Source: Theocolax elegans (taxonomy: Eukaryota; Arthropoda; Insecta; Hymenoptera; Cerocephalidae). Taken from it: DNA of 64,000 bases. The translations under genes were made by a program, and so were the position numbers. This document shows, piece by piece, positions 1 to 13,667 of this stretch. Position 1 is the first letter of the stretch. Every line of letters begins with the position of its first letter. The notes beneath the pieces are model-generated. The model was not told where the DNA came from. It did no database searches and saw nothing but the letters and a program-made list of their open reading frames with translations. Location of the stretch: assembly GCA_026168455.1 (NCBI GenBank), contig CM047431.1, positions 11,319,703 to 11,383,702 on the forward strand. The letters are read 5' to 3'.

Positions 1-249
1 AAATGTAAAATTTGTAACAATATATTATGTGTTTGCTTATAACATATCGGTGGATATCTGCGAAGCGAGATACTCTCGGCGCGTCGTTCACATTGTCTCG
101 CCTAGTAGATATCCATCGAGAACTAAAAAGCAGCCACCCGAGAAAATATATTTTTTGTGTATATAAAATACTAAAAATAATTTTCGGTTTACCTTCACAA
201 ACACTGCTACAATAAAAATATATAATTTGTAACAATAAATTATATGTTT

Positions 250-355
250 GCTTTTTAGTTCTCGATGGCTATTTACGAGGCGAGACAATCTAAACAATGC
301 GCCGAGACTGTCTCGCGGTGAAGGTTCTACGCGACAATAATCAGTCGCCGCAGCA
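250..355. repeat. Inverted-core satellite variant (type B), representative copy
   Basis: In this variant the core reads CTTTTTAGTTCTCGATGG then an arm-like GAGGCGAGACAATCT, which is the reverse complement of the normal right arm and its flank (normal: AGATTGTCTCGCC, then CCATCGAGAACTAAAAAG). The inverted stretch is about 80-100 bp. It is followed by a private tail with TACGCGACAATAATCAGTCG. Further copies start near 1116, 4957, 5811, 6670, 8588, 9449 and 10739, and in the right array near 46870, 47735, 48370, 49228, 50092, 50745, 51590, 52874, 53516, 54372 and 55440. Their spacings are multiples of about 212 bp (3 to 6 or more monomers), so they mark higher-order units. Confidence 0.85.
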
Positions 356-486
356 TTCCGAGAAAAAGTATTTTTTTGTGTATATATTACTAAATATAAT
401 ATTTGTTTTACCTACACAAACACTGCTACATAAAAATATATAAAATGTGCTATAATATATTATATGTTTCCTTATAAAATAACGGT

Positions 487-549
487 GGATATCTACGAGG
501 CGAGATACTCTCGGCGCGTCGTTCAGATTGTCTCGCCTCGTAGATATCC
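487..549. repeat. Representative satellite hairpin (19-bp arms, 25-nt loop)
   Basis: The left arm is 487-505, the loop 506-530 and the right arm 531-549. The arms are perfectly complementary. Pairing can extend outward by one pair, then a G/T mismatch, then two more pairs. The same structure recurs in most monomers of both arrays, although many copies carry mismatches in one arm. It could extrude as a cruciform or fold as RNA if transcribed. Function is unknown. Confidence 0.9.
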
Positions 550-3500
550 ATCGAGAACTAAAAAGCATCCATCAGAGAAAAAGTATTTTTTGTATATATA
601 AAATACTACAAATAATTTCCGGTTTACCTACACAAACACTGCTATAAAAAAAAATGTAAAATTTGTTACAATATATTATGTGATTCCTTATAACATATCG
701 GTGGATATTTACGAGGCGAGATACTCTCGGCGTGTCATTCGGATTGTCACGCCTCGTAGATATCCATCGAGAACTAAAAAGCAGCCATCCGAGAAAAAGT
801 ATTTTTTGTGTATATAAAATACTAAAAATAATTTTCGGTTTACCTATACAAACACTGCAATAAAAAAATATAAAATTTGTTACAATATATTATGTGTTTC
901 CTTATAACATATCGGTGGATATCTACGAGGCGAGATACTCTCGGCGCGTCGTTCAGATTGTCTCGCCTCGTAGATATCCAACGAGAACTAAGAAGCAGCC
1001 ACCCGAGAAAATATATTTTTTGTGTATATAAAATACTAAAAATAATTTTCGGTTTACCTTCACAAACACTGCTACAATAAAAATATATAATTTGTAACAA
1101 TAAATTATATGTTTGCTTTTTAGTTCTCGATGGCTATTTACGAGGCGAGACAATCTAAACAATGCGCCGAGACTGTCTCGCGGTGAAGGTTCTACGCGAC
1201 AATAATCAGTCGCCGCAGCATTCCGAGAAAAAGTATTTTTTTGTGTATATATTACTAAATATATATTTGTTTTACCTACACAAACACTGCTACATAAAAA
1301 ATATATAAAAATGTGCTATAATATATTATATGTTTCCTTATAAAATAACGGTGGATATCTACGAGGCGAGATACTCTCGGCGCGTCGTTCAGATTGTCTC
1401 GCCTCGTAGATATCCATCGAGGAACTAAAAAGCATCCATCAGAGAAAAGTATTTTTTTTATATATAAAATACTAAAAATAATTTCCGGTTGACCTACACA
1501 AACAATGCTATAAAATAATGTAAAATTTGTTACAATATATTAATGTTTGCTTATAACATATCGGTGGATATCGCGAAGCGAGATACTCTCGGCGCGGTCG
1601 TTCAGATTGTCTCGCCTCGTAGATATCCATCGAGAACTAAAAAGCAGCCACCCGAGAAAAAATATTTTTTGTGTATATATGACTAAAAATAATATTCGGT
1701 TTACCTACACAAACGCTGCTATAAAAAAAATGTAAAATTTGTTACAATATATTATGTGATTCCTTATAACATATCGGTGGATATCTACGAGGTGAGATAC
1801 TCTCGGCGCGTCGTTCAGATTGTCTCGCCTCGTAGATATCCATCGAGAACTAAAAAGCAGCCAACCGAGAAATAAGTATTTTTTGTGTATATATTACTAA
1901 AAATAATATTCGGTTTACCTACACAAACGCTGCTATAAAAAAAAATGTAAGATTTGTTACAATATATTAATGTGATTGCCTTATAACATATCGGTGGATA
2001 TCTACGAGGCGAGATACTCTCGGCGCGTCATTCAGATTGTCTCGCCTCGTAGATATCCATCGAGAAACTAATAAGCAGCCATCCGAGAAAAAGTATTTTT
2101 TGTGTATATATTTCTAAAAATAATATTCAGTTTACCTACACAAACACTGCTATAAAAAAAAAATGTAAAATTTGTTACAATATATTATGTGATTCCTTAT
2201 AACATATCGGTGGATATCTGACGAGGCGAGATACTCTCGCGCGTCGTCAGATTGTCACGCCCTCGGAGATATCCGTCGAGAACTAAAAAGCAGCCATCCG
2301 AGAAATAGTATTTTTTGTGTATATATTACTAAAAATAATTTCGGTTTACCTATCACAAACACTGCTATAAAAAAAATTAAATTGTTACAATATATTATGT
2401 GTTTCCTTATAACATATCGGGGATATCTACGAGGCGAGATACTCTCGGCGCGTCGTTCAGATTGTCTCGCCTCGTAGATATCCATCGAGAACTAAGAAGC
2501 AGCCACCCGAGAAATAATATTTTTTGTGTATATATTACTAAAAAATAATATTCGGTTTACCTACACAAACACTGCTAAATAAAAAATAGTAAAATTTGTT
2601 ACAATAGTATTATGTGTTGCTTATAACATATCGGTGGATATCTACGAGGGAGATACTCTCGGCGCGTCGTTCAGAGTGTCTCGTCTCGTAGATATCCATC
2701 GAGAACTAAAAAAGCATCCATCCGAGAAAAAGTATTTTTTGTTATATATAATACTACAAATAATATTCAGTTTACCTACACAAACCTGCTATAAAAAAAT
2801 GTAAAATTTGTTACAATATATTATGTGATTCCTTATACATATCGGTGGATATCTACCGAGGGAGATACTCTCGGCGCGTCGTATTCAGATTGTCTCGCCT
2901 CGTAGATATCCATCGAGAACTAAAAGCAGCCACCGAGAAATAATATTTTTTGTGTATATATTACTAAAAATAATATTCGGTTTACCTACACAAACGCTGC
3001 TATAAAAAAAATGTAAGATTTGTTACAATATATTATGTGATCTTATAACATATCGGTGGATATCTACGAAGGCGAGATACTCTCGGCGTCGTCGTTCAGA
3101 TTGTCTCGCCTCGTAGATATCCATCGAGAACTAAAAAGCAGCCACCCGAGAAAAAATATTTTTTGTGTATATATGACTAAAAATAATATTCAGTTTACTT
3201 ACACAAACACTGCTATAAAAAAAAAGTAAAATTTGTTACAATATATTATGTGTTTGCTTATAACATATCGGTGGATATCTGCGAAACGAGATACTCTCGG
3301 CGCGTCGTTCAGATTGTCTCGCCTCGTAGATATCCGTCGAGAAGTAAAAAGCAGCCATCCGAGAAAATGTATTTTTTGTGTATATATTACTAAAAATAAT
3401 TCACGGTTCACCTTCACAAACACTGCTATAAAAAAAATTTAAATTTGTTACAATATATTATGTGATTGCTTATAACATATCGGTGGATATCTACGAAGTG

Positions 3501-6500
3501 AGATACTATCGGCGCGTCGTTCAGAATGTTTCGCCTCGTAGATATCCATCGAGAACTAAAAAGCAGCCAACCGAGAAATAATATTTATTTTGTATATATT
3601 ACTAAAAATATATTCGGTTTACCTACACAAACGCTGCTAAAAAAAATGTATAATTTGTTACAATGTATTATGTGATTCCTTATAACATATCGGTGGATAT
3701 CTGCGAAGCGAGATTCTCTCGGCGCGTCGTTCAGATTGTCTAGCCTCGTAGATATCCATCGAGAACTAAAAAGCAGCCATCCGAGAAAAAGTATTTTTTG
3801 TATATATAAAATACTACAAATAATTTCCGGTTTACCTACACAAACACTGCTATAAAAAAAATGTATAATTTGTTACAATGTATTATGTGATTCCTTATAA
3901 CATATCGGTGGATATTTACGAGGCGAGATACTCTCGGCGTGTCATTCGGATTGTCACGCCTCGTAGATATCCATCGAGAACTAAAAAGCAGCCATCCGAG
4001 AAAAAGTATTTTTTGTGAATATATTACTAAAAATAATATTCGGTTTACCTACACAAACACTGCTATAAAAAAAATGTAAAATTTGTTACAATATATTATG
4101 TGATTCCTTATAACATATCGGTGGATATTTACGAGGCGAGATACTCTCGGCGTGTCATTCGGATTGTCACGCCTCGTAGATATCCATCGAGAACTAAAAA
4201 GCAGCCATCCGAGAAAAAGTATTTTTTGTGTATATTACTAAAAATAATATTCGGTTTACCTACACAAACGCTGCTATAAAAAAAATGTAAAATTTGTAAC
4301 AATATATTATGTGTTTGCTTATAACATATCGGTGGATATCTGCGAAGCGAGATACTCTCGGCGCGTCGTTCAGATTGTCTCGCCTCGTAGATATCCATCG
4401 AGAACTAAAAAGCAGCCACCCGAGAAAAAATATTTTTTGTGTATATATGACTAAAAATAATATTCAGTTTACTTACACAAACACTGCTATAAAAAAAAAA
4501 GTAAAATTTGTTACAATATATTATGTGTTTGCTTATAACATATCGGTGGATATCTGCGAAACGAGATACTCTCGGCGCGTCGTTCAGATTGTCTCGCCTC
4601 GTAGATATCCGTCGAGAAGCTAAAAAGCAGCCATCCGAGAAAATGTATTTTTTGTGTATATATTACTAAAAATAATTCACGGTTCACCTTCACAAACACT
4701 GCTATAAAAAAAATTTAAATTTGTTACAATATATTATGTGTTTGCTTATAACATATCGGTGGATATCTACGAAGTGAGATACTATCGGCGCGTCGTTCAG
4801 AATGTTTCGCCTCGTAGATATCCATCGAGAACTAAAAAGCAGCCAACCGAGAAATAATATTTATTTTGTATATATTACTAAAAATAATATTCGGTTTACC
4901 TACACAAACACTGCTACAATAAAAAATATAATTTGTAACAATAAATTATATGTTTGCTTTTTAGTTCTCGATGGCTATTTACGAGGCGAGACAATCTAAA
5001 CAATGCGCCGAGACTGTCTCGCGGTGAAGGTTCTACGCGACAATAATCAGTCGCCGCAGCATTCCGAGAAAAAGTATTTTTTGTGTATATTACTAAATAT
5101 AATATTTGTTTTACCTACACAAACACTGCTACATAAAAATATATAAAATGTGCTATAATATATTATATGTTTCCTTATAAAATAACGGTGGATATCTACG
5201 AGGCGAGATACTCTCGGCGCGTCGTTCAGATTGTCTCGCCTCGTAGATATCCATCGAGAACTAAAAAGCATCCATCAGAGAAAAAGTATTTTTTGTGTAT
5301 ATAAAATACTACAAATAATTTCCGGTTTACCTACACAAACACTGCTAAAAAAAAATGTAAAATTTGTTACAATATATTATGTGATTCCTTATAACATATC
5401 GGTGGATATTTACGAGGCGAGATACTCTCGGCGTGTCATTCGGATTGTCACGCCTCGTAGATATCCATCGAGAACTAAAAAGCAGCCATCCGAGAAAAAG
5501 TATTTTTTGTGTATATAAAATACTAAAAATAATTTTCGGTTTACCTATACAAACACTGCAATAAAAAAATATAAAATTTGTTACAATATTATGTGTTTCC
5601 TTATAACATATCGGTGGATATCTACGAGGCGAGATACTCTCGGCGCGTCGTTCAGATTGTCTCGCCTCGTAGATATCCAACGAGAACTAAGAAGCAGCCA
5701 CCCGAGAAAATATTTTTTGTGTATATAAAATACTAAAAATAATTTTCGGTTTACCTTCACAAACACTGCTACAATAAAAATATATAATTTGTAACAATAA
5801 ATTATATGTTTGCTTTTTAGTTCTCGATGGCTATTTACGAGGCGAGACAATCTAAACAATGCGCCGAGACTGTCTCGCGGTGAAGGTTCTACGCGACAAT
5901 AATCAGTCGCCGCAGCATTCCGAGAAAAAGTATTTTTTGTGTATATATTACTAAATATAATATTTGTTTTACCTACACAAACACTGCTACATAAAAATAT
6001 ATAAAATGTGCTATAATATATTATATGTTTCCTTATAAAATAACGGTGGATATCTACGAGTGCGAGATACTCTCGGCGCGTCGTTCAGATTGTCTCGCCT
6101 CGTAGATATCCATCGAGAACTAAAAAGCAGCCATCCGAGAAAAAGTATTTTTTGTATATATAAAATACCAAAAATAATTTCCGGTTTACCTACACAAACG
6201 CTGCTATAAAAAAAATGTAAAATTTGTAACAATATATTATGTGTTTGCTTATAACATATCGGTGGATATCTGCGAAGCGAGATACTCTCGGCGCGTCGTT
6301 CACATTGTCTCGCCTAGTAGATATCCATCGAGAACTAAAAAGCAGCCACCCGAGAAAAAATATTTTTTGTGTATATAAAATACTAAAAATAATTTTCGGT
6401 TTACCTATACAAACACTGCAATAAAAAAATATAAAATTTGTTACAATATTATGTGTTTCCTTATAACATATCGGTGGATATTTACGAGGCGAGATACTCT

Positions 6501-8340
6501 CGGCGCGTCGTTCAGATTGTCTCGCCTCGTAGATATCCAACGAGAACTAAGAAGCAGCCACCCGAGAAAATATATTTTTTGTGTATAAAATACTAAAAAT
6601 AATTTTCGGTTTACCTTCACAAACACTGCTACAATAAAAATATATAATTTGTAACAATAAATTATATGTTTGCTTTTTAGTTCTCGATGGCTATTTACGA
6701 GGCGAGACAATCTAAACAATGCGCCGAGACTGTCTCGCGGTGAAGGTTCTACGCGACAATAATCAGTCGCCGCAGCATTCCGAGAAAAAGTATTTTTTGT
6801 GTATATATTACTAAAATAATATTTGTTTTACCTACACAAACACTGCTACATAAAAATATATAAAATGTGCTATAATATATTATATGTTTCCTTATAAAAT
6901 AACGGTGGATATCTACGAGGCGAGATACTCTCGGCGCGTCGTTCAGATTGTCTCGCCTCGTAGATATCCATCGAGAACTAAAAAGCATCCATCAGAGAAA
7001 AAGTATTTTTTTTATATAAAATACTAAAAATAATTTCCGGTTGACCTACACAAACAATGCTATAAAATAATGTAAAATTTGTTACAATATATTAAGTGTT
7101 TGCTTATAACATATCGGTGGATATCTGCGAAGCGAGATACTCTCGGCGCGTCGTTCAGATTGTCTCGCCTCGTAGATATCCATCGAGAACTAAAAAGCAG
7201 CCACCCGAGAAAAAATATTTTTTGTGTATATATGACTAAAAATAATATTCAGTTTACCTACACAAACGCTGCTATAAAAAAAATGTAAAATTTGTTACAA
7301 TATATTATGTGATTCCTTATAACATATCGGTGGATATCTACGAAGTGAGATACTCTCGGCGCGTCGTTCAGAATGTCTCGCCTCGTAGATATCCATCGAG
7401 AACTAAAAAGCAGCCAACCGAGAAATAATATTTTTTGTGTATATATTACTAAAAATAATATTCGGTTTACCTACACAAACGCTGCTATAAAAAAAATGTA
7501 AGATTTGTTACAATATTATGTGATTCCTTATAACATATCGGTGGATATCTACGAGGCGAGATACTCTCGGCTCGTCATTCAGATTGTCTCGCCTCGTAGA
7601 TATCCATCGAGAACTAATAAGCAGCCATCCGAGAAAATGTATTTTTTGTGTATATATTACTAAAATAATTCACGGTTCACCTTCACAAACACTGCTATAA
7701 AAAAAATTTAAATTTGTTACAATATATTATGTGATTGCTTATAACATATCGGTGGATATCTACGAAGTGAGATACTATCGGCGCGTCGTTCAGAATGTTT
7801 CGCCCTCGTAGATATCCATCGAGAACTAAAAAGCAGCCACCGAGAAATAATATTTATTTTGTCTATATTACTAAAAATAATATTCGGTTTACCTACACAA
7901 ACGCTGCTATAAAAAAAATGTATAATTTGTTACAATGTATTATGTGATTCCTTATAACATATCTGTGGATATCTACGAGGCGAGATACTCTCGGCGCGTC
8001 GTTCAGATTGTCTAGCCTCGTAGATATCCATCAAGAACTAAAAAGCAGCCATCCGAGAAAAGTATTTTTTGTATATATAAAATACTACAAATAATTTCCG
8101 GTTTACCTACACAAACACTGCTATAAAAAAAATGTAAAATTTGTTACAATATATTATGTGATTCCTTATAACATATCGGTGGATATTTACGAGGCGAGAT
8201 ACTCTCGGCGTGTCATTCGGATTGTCACGCCTCGTAGATATCCATCGAGAACTAAAAAGCAGCCATCCGAGAAAAAGTATTTTTGTGAATATATTACTAA
8301 AAATAATATTCGGTTTACCTACACAAACGCTGCTATAAAA

Positions 8341-10490
8341 AAAATGTAAAATTTGTAACAATATATTATGTGTTTGCTTATAACATATCGGTGGATATCT
8401 GCGAAGCGAGATACTCTCGGCGCGTCGTTCACATTGTCTCGCCTAGTAGATATCCATCGAGAACTAAAAGCAGCCACCCGAGAAAATATATTTTTTGTGT
8501 ATATAAATACTAAAAATAATTTTCGGTTTACCTTCACAAACACTGCTACAATAAAAATATATAATTTGTAACAATAAATTATATGTTTGCTTTTTAGTTC
8601 TCGATGGCTATTTACGAGGCGAGACAATCTAAACAATGCGCCGAGACTGTCTCGCGGTGAAGGTTCTACGCGACAATAATCAGTCGCCGCAGCATTCCGA
8701 GGAAAAAGTATTTTTTTGTGTATATATTACTAAATATAATATTTGTTTTACCTACACAAACCACTGCTACATAAAAATATATAAAATGTGCTATAATATA
8801 TTATATGTTTCCTTATAAAATAACGGTGGATATCTACGAGGCGAGATACTCTCGGCGCGTCGTTCAGATTGTCTCGCCTCGTAGATATCCATCGAGAACT
8901 AAAAAGCATCCATCAGAGAAAAAGTATTTTTTGTATATATAAAATACTACAAATAATTTCCGGTTTACCTACACAAACACTGCTATAAAAAAAATGTAAA
9001 ATTTGTTACAATATATTATGTGATTCCTTATAACATATCGGTGGATATTTACGAGGCGAGATACTCTCGGCGTGTCATTCGGATTGTCACGCCTCGTAGA
9101 TATCCATCGAGAACTAAAAAGCAGCCATCCGAGAAAAAGTATTTTTTGTGTATATAAAATACTAAAATAATTTTCGGTTTACCTATACAAACACTGCAAT
9201 AAAAAAATATAAAATTTGTTACAATATATTATGTGTTTCCTTATAACATATCGGTGGATATCTACGAGGCGAGATACTCTCGGCGCGTCGTTCAGATTGT
9301 CTCGCCTCGTAGATATCCAACGAGAACTAAGAAGCAGCCACCCGAGAAAATATATTTTTTGTGTATATAAAATACTAAAAATAATTTTCGGTTTACCTTC
9401 ACAAACACTGCTACAATAAAATATATAATTTGTAACAATAAATTATATGTTTGCTTTTTAGTTCTCGATGGCTATTACGAGGCGAGACAATCTAAACAAT
9501 GCGCCGAGACTGTCTCGCGGTGAAGGTTCTACGCGACAATAATCAGTCGCCGCAGCATTCCGAGAAAAAGTATTTTTTTGTGTATATATTACTAAATATA
9601 ATATTTGTTTTACCTACACAAACACTGCTACATAAAAATATATAAAATGTGCTATAATATATTATATGTTTCCTTATAAAATAACGGTGGATATCTACGA
9701 GGCGAGATACTCTCGGCGCGTCGTTCAGATTGTCTCGCCTCGTAGATATCCATCGAGAACTAAAAAGCATCCATCAGAGAAAAAGTATTTTTTTTATATA
9801 TAAAATACTAAAAATAATTTCCGGTTGACCTACACAAACAATGCTATAAAATAATGTAAAATTTGTTACAATATATTAAGTGTTTGCTTATAACATATCG
9901 GTGGATATCTGCGAAGCGAGATACTCTCGGCGCGTCGTTCAGATTGTCTCGCCTCGTAGATATCCATCGAGAACTAAAAAGCAGCCACCCGAGAAAAAAT
10001 ATTTTTTGTGTATATATGACTAAAATAATATTCAGTTTACCTACACAAACGCTGCTATAAAAAAATGTAAAATTTGTTACAATATATTATGTGATTCCTT
10101 ATAACATATCGGTGGATATCTACGAAGTGAGATACTCTCGGCGCGTCGTTCAGAATGTCTCGCCTCGTAGATATCCATCGAGAACTAAAAAGCAGCCAAC
10201 CGAGAAATAATATTTTTTGTGTATATATTACTAAAAATAATATTCGGTTTACCTACACAAACGCTGCTATAAAAAAAATGTAAGATTTGTTACAATATAT
10301 TATGTGATTCCTTATAACATATCGGTGGATATCTACGAGGCGAGATACTCTCGGCTCGTCATTCAGATTGTCTCGCCTCGTAGATATCCATCGAGAACTA
10401 ATAAGCAGCTATCCGAGAAAAAGTATTTTTTGTGTATATATTTCTAAAAATAATATTCAGTTTACCTACACAAACACTGCTATAAAAAAA
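8341..10490. repeat. ~2.15-kb block duplicate of positions 1-2160
   Basis: About ten monomers repeat the same ordered set of variants seen at 1-2160. Shared diagnostic variants include a core with CACATTGTCTCGCCTAGTAG, two type-B monomers about 860 bp apart, the private spacer GTTGACCTACACAAACAATG, and TTTCTAAAAATAATATTCAG near the end. The offset stays near 8335-8341. Related partial blocks lie around 5000-7300. This is higher-order organisation or segmental amplification inside the array. Confidence 0.8.
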
Positions 10491-11087
10491 AATGTAAAAT
10501 TTGTTACAATATATTATGTGTTTGCTTATAACATATCGGTGGATTTCTACGAGCCGAGACACTCGCGGCGCGTCGTTCAGAATGTCTCGCCTCGTAGATA
10601 TCCATCGAAAACTAAAAAGCTGCCATCCGAGAAAATATATTTTTTGTGTATATATTACTAAAAATAATTTACGGTTCACCTTCACAAACACTGCTACAAT
10701 AAAAATATAAAATTTGTAACAATAAATTATGTGTTTGCTTTTTAGTTCTCAATGGATATCTACGAGGCGAGAAAAATCTAAACAATGCGCTGAGAGTGTC
10801 TCACCTCGAAGGTTCTACGCGACAATAATCAGTCGCCGCAGCGCTCCGAGCAAAAGTATTTTTTGTATATATAAAATACTACAAATAATTTCCGGTTTAC
10901 CTACACAAACACTGCTATAAAACAAAATGTAAAATTTGTTACAATATATTATGTGATTCCTTATAACATATCGGTGGATATTTACGAGGCGAGACACTCG
11001 CGGCGCGTCGTTGAGATTGTCTCGCCTCGTAGATATCCATCGAGAACTAAAAAGCAGCCATCCGAGAAAAATTTTTTTGTGTGTATA

Positions 11088-12634
11088 GGGTAAATGTACC
11101 AATACCTGCGGGTGTACGAAATCCTGCGGCTTTTTCTTTTTTTCTAAATAAAATAAATATAAATCAATTTTTTTCGTTAAAAAAATTCATGCGATTACTA
11201 TGGGATAATTGGTACCACAATAAATATTAATAAGTAATATATATTAAATTTACAATTAAGTATAGGTCTTCTAAAAATACAGTGTCAAAAATTGAATAAA
11301 ATGATTTCATTTCCAAACGATTTCGACAAAAATTAGCTAGCTTAAAAGTTACTTAAAATTTAGTAAATAATTATATTAACCTACGAAAAAAGATTTTTCC
11401 ATTACATAAATATATTATTTATTATTTGAAATATTAAAAAAGGCTTAATCTATTTAAATAATTATTAAAAATCGTCAGTAGCATTTGGGCAGTATCCGCA
11501 AAGTATGCGCGCATCGCTGCGGCGAAAAATTGACGCGATTGTCCGTATTCCTGCGCAGTAACGTGTCAGTACATAACCTAAAAACTACACTACTTTGCAG
11601 TACCTTTATCGCAGTTATAATTTCACGTTTAATGTAAAAATATATTTTTAATAACTCCAAAAGTAAAGAAACTTGACAGGCAGAAACAAAATAAAACAAA
11701 GAACGAAGCAAGCAAGAATATAATGAGTTGTAAAATATAAAATGTATATATACTGCATTAATGTGTATATATATTTTTTCTGTTATAACACTGTTACTTA
11801 TAGCACACTGCTGTGATGCATTGTTCATTATTGAAACATTAAATAAAATAATATATATTAGATTTAAGAATAAATTAGTTATAGGCTGCAGAAATACAGC
11901 TGATCATTAACTAATTAGTTTAAGTTAGTATATGGTTTGCAGATGTAATAAAACTGTAATTATTAATGGGTTAAATAAAGAATAAAGAAAACAAAAAGAT
12001 AATGAAAAAATACGCAAACAAGAAGAATGTTTAAAATAAATGGAAATTTTTAAAATTTAGAAAGAAAATGATTTACAATAAAGAAAAGAATCGATAGATA
12101 TAAAAAGTCTTAAAAAATAAAGAAGCTCAGTTGATTAACAAGCAATGCATAGTAATTTTAGATTTTTTAGATTTTTAGAAAAGTTATTTGATTTATTTAA
12201 TAAATTTATTAATATTGCATGTGCATATTTATAAAATATGTTAAAGTTAAAATTAATAAACAAATTACTAATTAAATACTCTAATGTTTACTTAATATTA
12301 TTGTAATTAAAACTGTATGGTAAGTAAAAACTATTATTTTTAAAAAGTATTTCCCTAAATTATTAACAGCAGGAATAGGGGCAAAGTTCCGCATTAATAC
12401 GTTCATTCCATTTTATATTCCGCAGGAATATGTACATTTTGATACGCGAAAAGTTTTTTATTATAAAAAATTTTAATTCATAAATAGTAATGTTAAGTAT
12501 TTTTTTTTAACTACCTAATAGCTTAAACTTTATGTTTAAATAATTTAGATATATCAATATTGATATATTTTCACAAAAAAGACTAAAAAATTGGCTGATT
12601 CAGCTTGATGCCGCAGGAATTGGTACATTTACCC
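11088..12634. mobile_element. Non-autonomous DNA transposon with TIRs, inserted in satellite
   Basis: The ends are inverted repeats of about 24 bp with one mismatch: GGGTAAATGTACCAATACC on the left and the complement of its partner GGTACATTTACCC on the right. The flanks carry TATA on both sides (11084-11087 and 12635-12638), and removing one copy restores a normal-length satellite spacer. A 2-bp TA target duplication cannot be excluded. The 1547-bp interior is AT-rich and holds extra copies of the end motif (CCGCAGGAAT near 12423, and related motifs near 11547 and 12368). No transposase is visible. The superfamily is not assignable from sequence alone; TA/TATA targets fit Tc1-mariner-like families best. 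Confidence 0.8.
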
Positions 12635-13386
12635 TATATTACTAAAAATAATATTCGGTTTACCTACACAAACGCTGCTATAAAAATATGTAAAATTTGT
12701 TACAATATAATATGTGATTCCTTATGACATATCGGTGGATATCTATGAGGCGAGATACTATCGGCGCGTCGTCTAGATCGTCTCGCCTCGTAGATATCCA
12801 TCGAGAACTAAAAAGCAGCCATCCGAGAAAATGTATTTTTTGTATATATAAAATACTAAAAATAATTTCCGGTTTACATACACAAACACTGCTATAAAAA
12901 AAATGTAAAATTTGTTACAATATATTATGTGGTTGCTTATAACATATCGGTGGATATCTACGAAGTGAGATACTCTCGGCGGGTCGTTCAGATTGTCTCG
13001 CTTCGTAGATATCCGTCGAGAACTAAAAAGCAGCCATCCGAGAAAATGTATTTTTTGTATATATAAAATACTAAAAATAATTTCCGGTTTACCTACACAA
13101 ACACTGCTATAAAAAAATGTGAAATTTGTTACAATATATTATGTGTTTGCTTATAGCATATCGGCGGATATCTACGAAGTGAGATACTCTCGGCGCGTCG
13201 TTCAGATTGTCTCACCTCGTAGATATCCATCGAGAACTAATAAGCAGCTATCCGAGAAAAAGTATTTTTTGTGTATATAAAATACTAAAAATAATTTTCG
13301 GTTTACCTACACAAACACTGCTGTAAAAAAAATGTAACATTTGTTACAATATATTATGTGTTTGCTTAAAACATATCGGTCGATAT
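12635..13386. repeat. Satellite segment between DNA transposon and element A
   Basis: About 3.5 monomers of the 212-bp satellite continue here and stop inside the left arm of a palindromic core, at TCGGTCGATAT, where element A begins. The interrupted core resumes at 46033. Confidence 0.95.
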
Positions 13387-13663
13387 TGTTACGGAGCGAA
13401 CGCTTGCGTATAGAGCTCGCGCACATCCACCTGACACCATATTCACGCAAACTTTGCCGAATATGCAACGTTGCATCTCCCCGCTTAACTAGCTATTCCG
13501 AGGCTTTAAGTAAGGAGACCACGGGTCTCCCGGGCCTTTTTGTCTTTTCCGATCGAGACATTAGTGTAGGGCGAGAACTCTCTCTCTCTCAACTGATTGT
13601 ACAATAAATTAATATGAACTCGTATTAACGTAGTTTCATTGCGATAACCTTACCCACGTAACA
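13387..13663 (+). repeat. 5' LTR of element A
   Basis: A 277-bp LTR with TG...CA ends, in fact TGTTAC...GTAACA. It matches 45758-46032. A polyadenylation signal AATAAA lies at 13603-13608. A CT-repeat just before it differs by 2 bp between the two LTRs. No clear TATA box was found. Confidence 0.93.
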
Positions 13664-13667
13664 GTTT

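Larger units (their letters stand above)
1..11087. repeat. Left satellite array, ~212-bp monomers with palindromic core
   Basis: About 52 head-to-tail monomers of roughly 212 bp. Each has an AT-rich spacer (TTTACCTACACAAACACTGC, then A-runs and TTGTTACAATATATTATGTG) and a GC-richer core. The core is a perfect 19-bp inverted repeat, GGATATCTACGAGGCGAGA and its complement, around a 25-nt loop. Short open frames of 60-117 aa recur with the monomer period on both strands; they are by-products of the repeat, not genes. The patch from about 1430 to 3130 has many single-base indels compared with other monomers. I do not recognise the satellite family by name. Confidence 0.95.

Noticed and set aside
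1..11087. Dozens of 60-117 aa open frames with near-identical peptides on both strands
   Set aside because: They recur with the 212-bp satellite period, shift frame with every indel and lack any domain; they are shadows of the repeat.
11475..11828. 117-aa minus-strand ORF in the TIR element
   Set aside because: AT-rich, no transposase motif, and no DDE/DDD pattern; likely chance.
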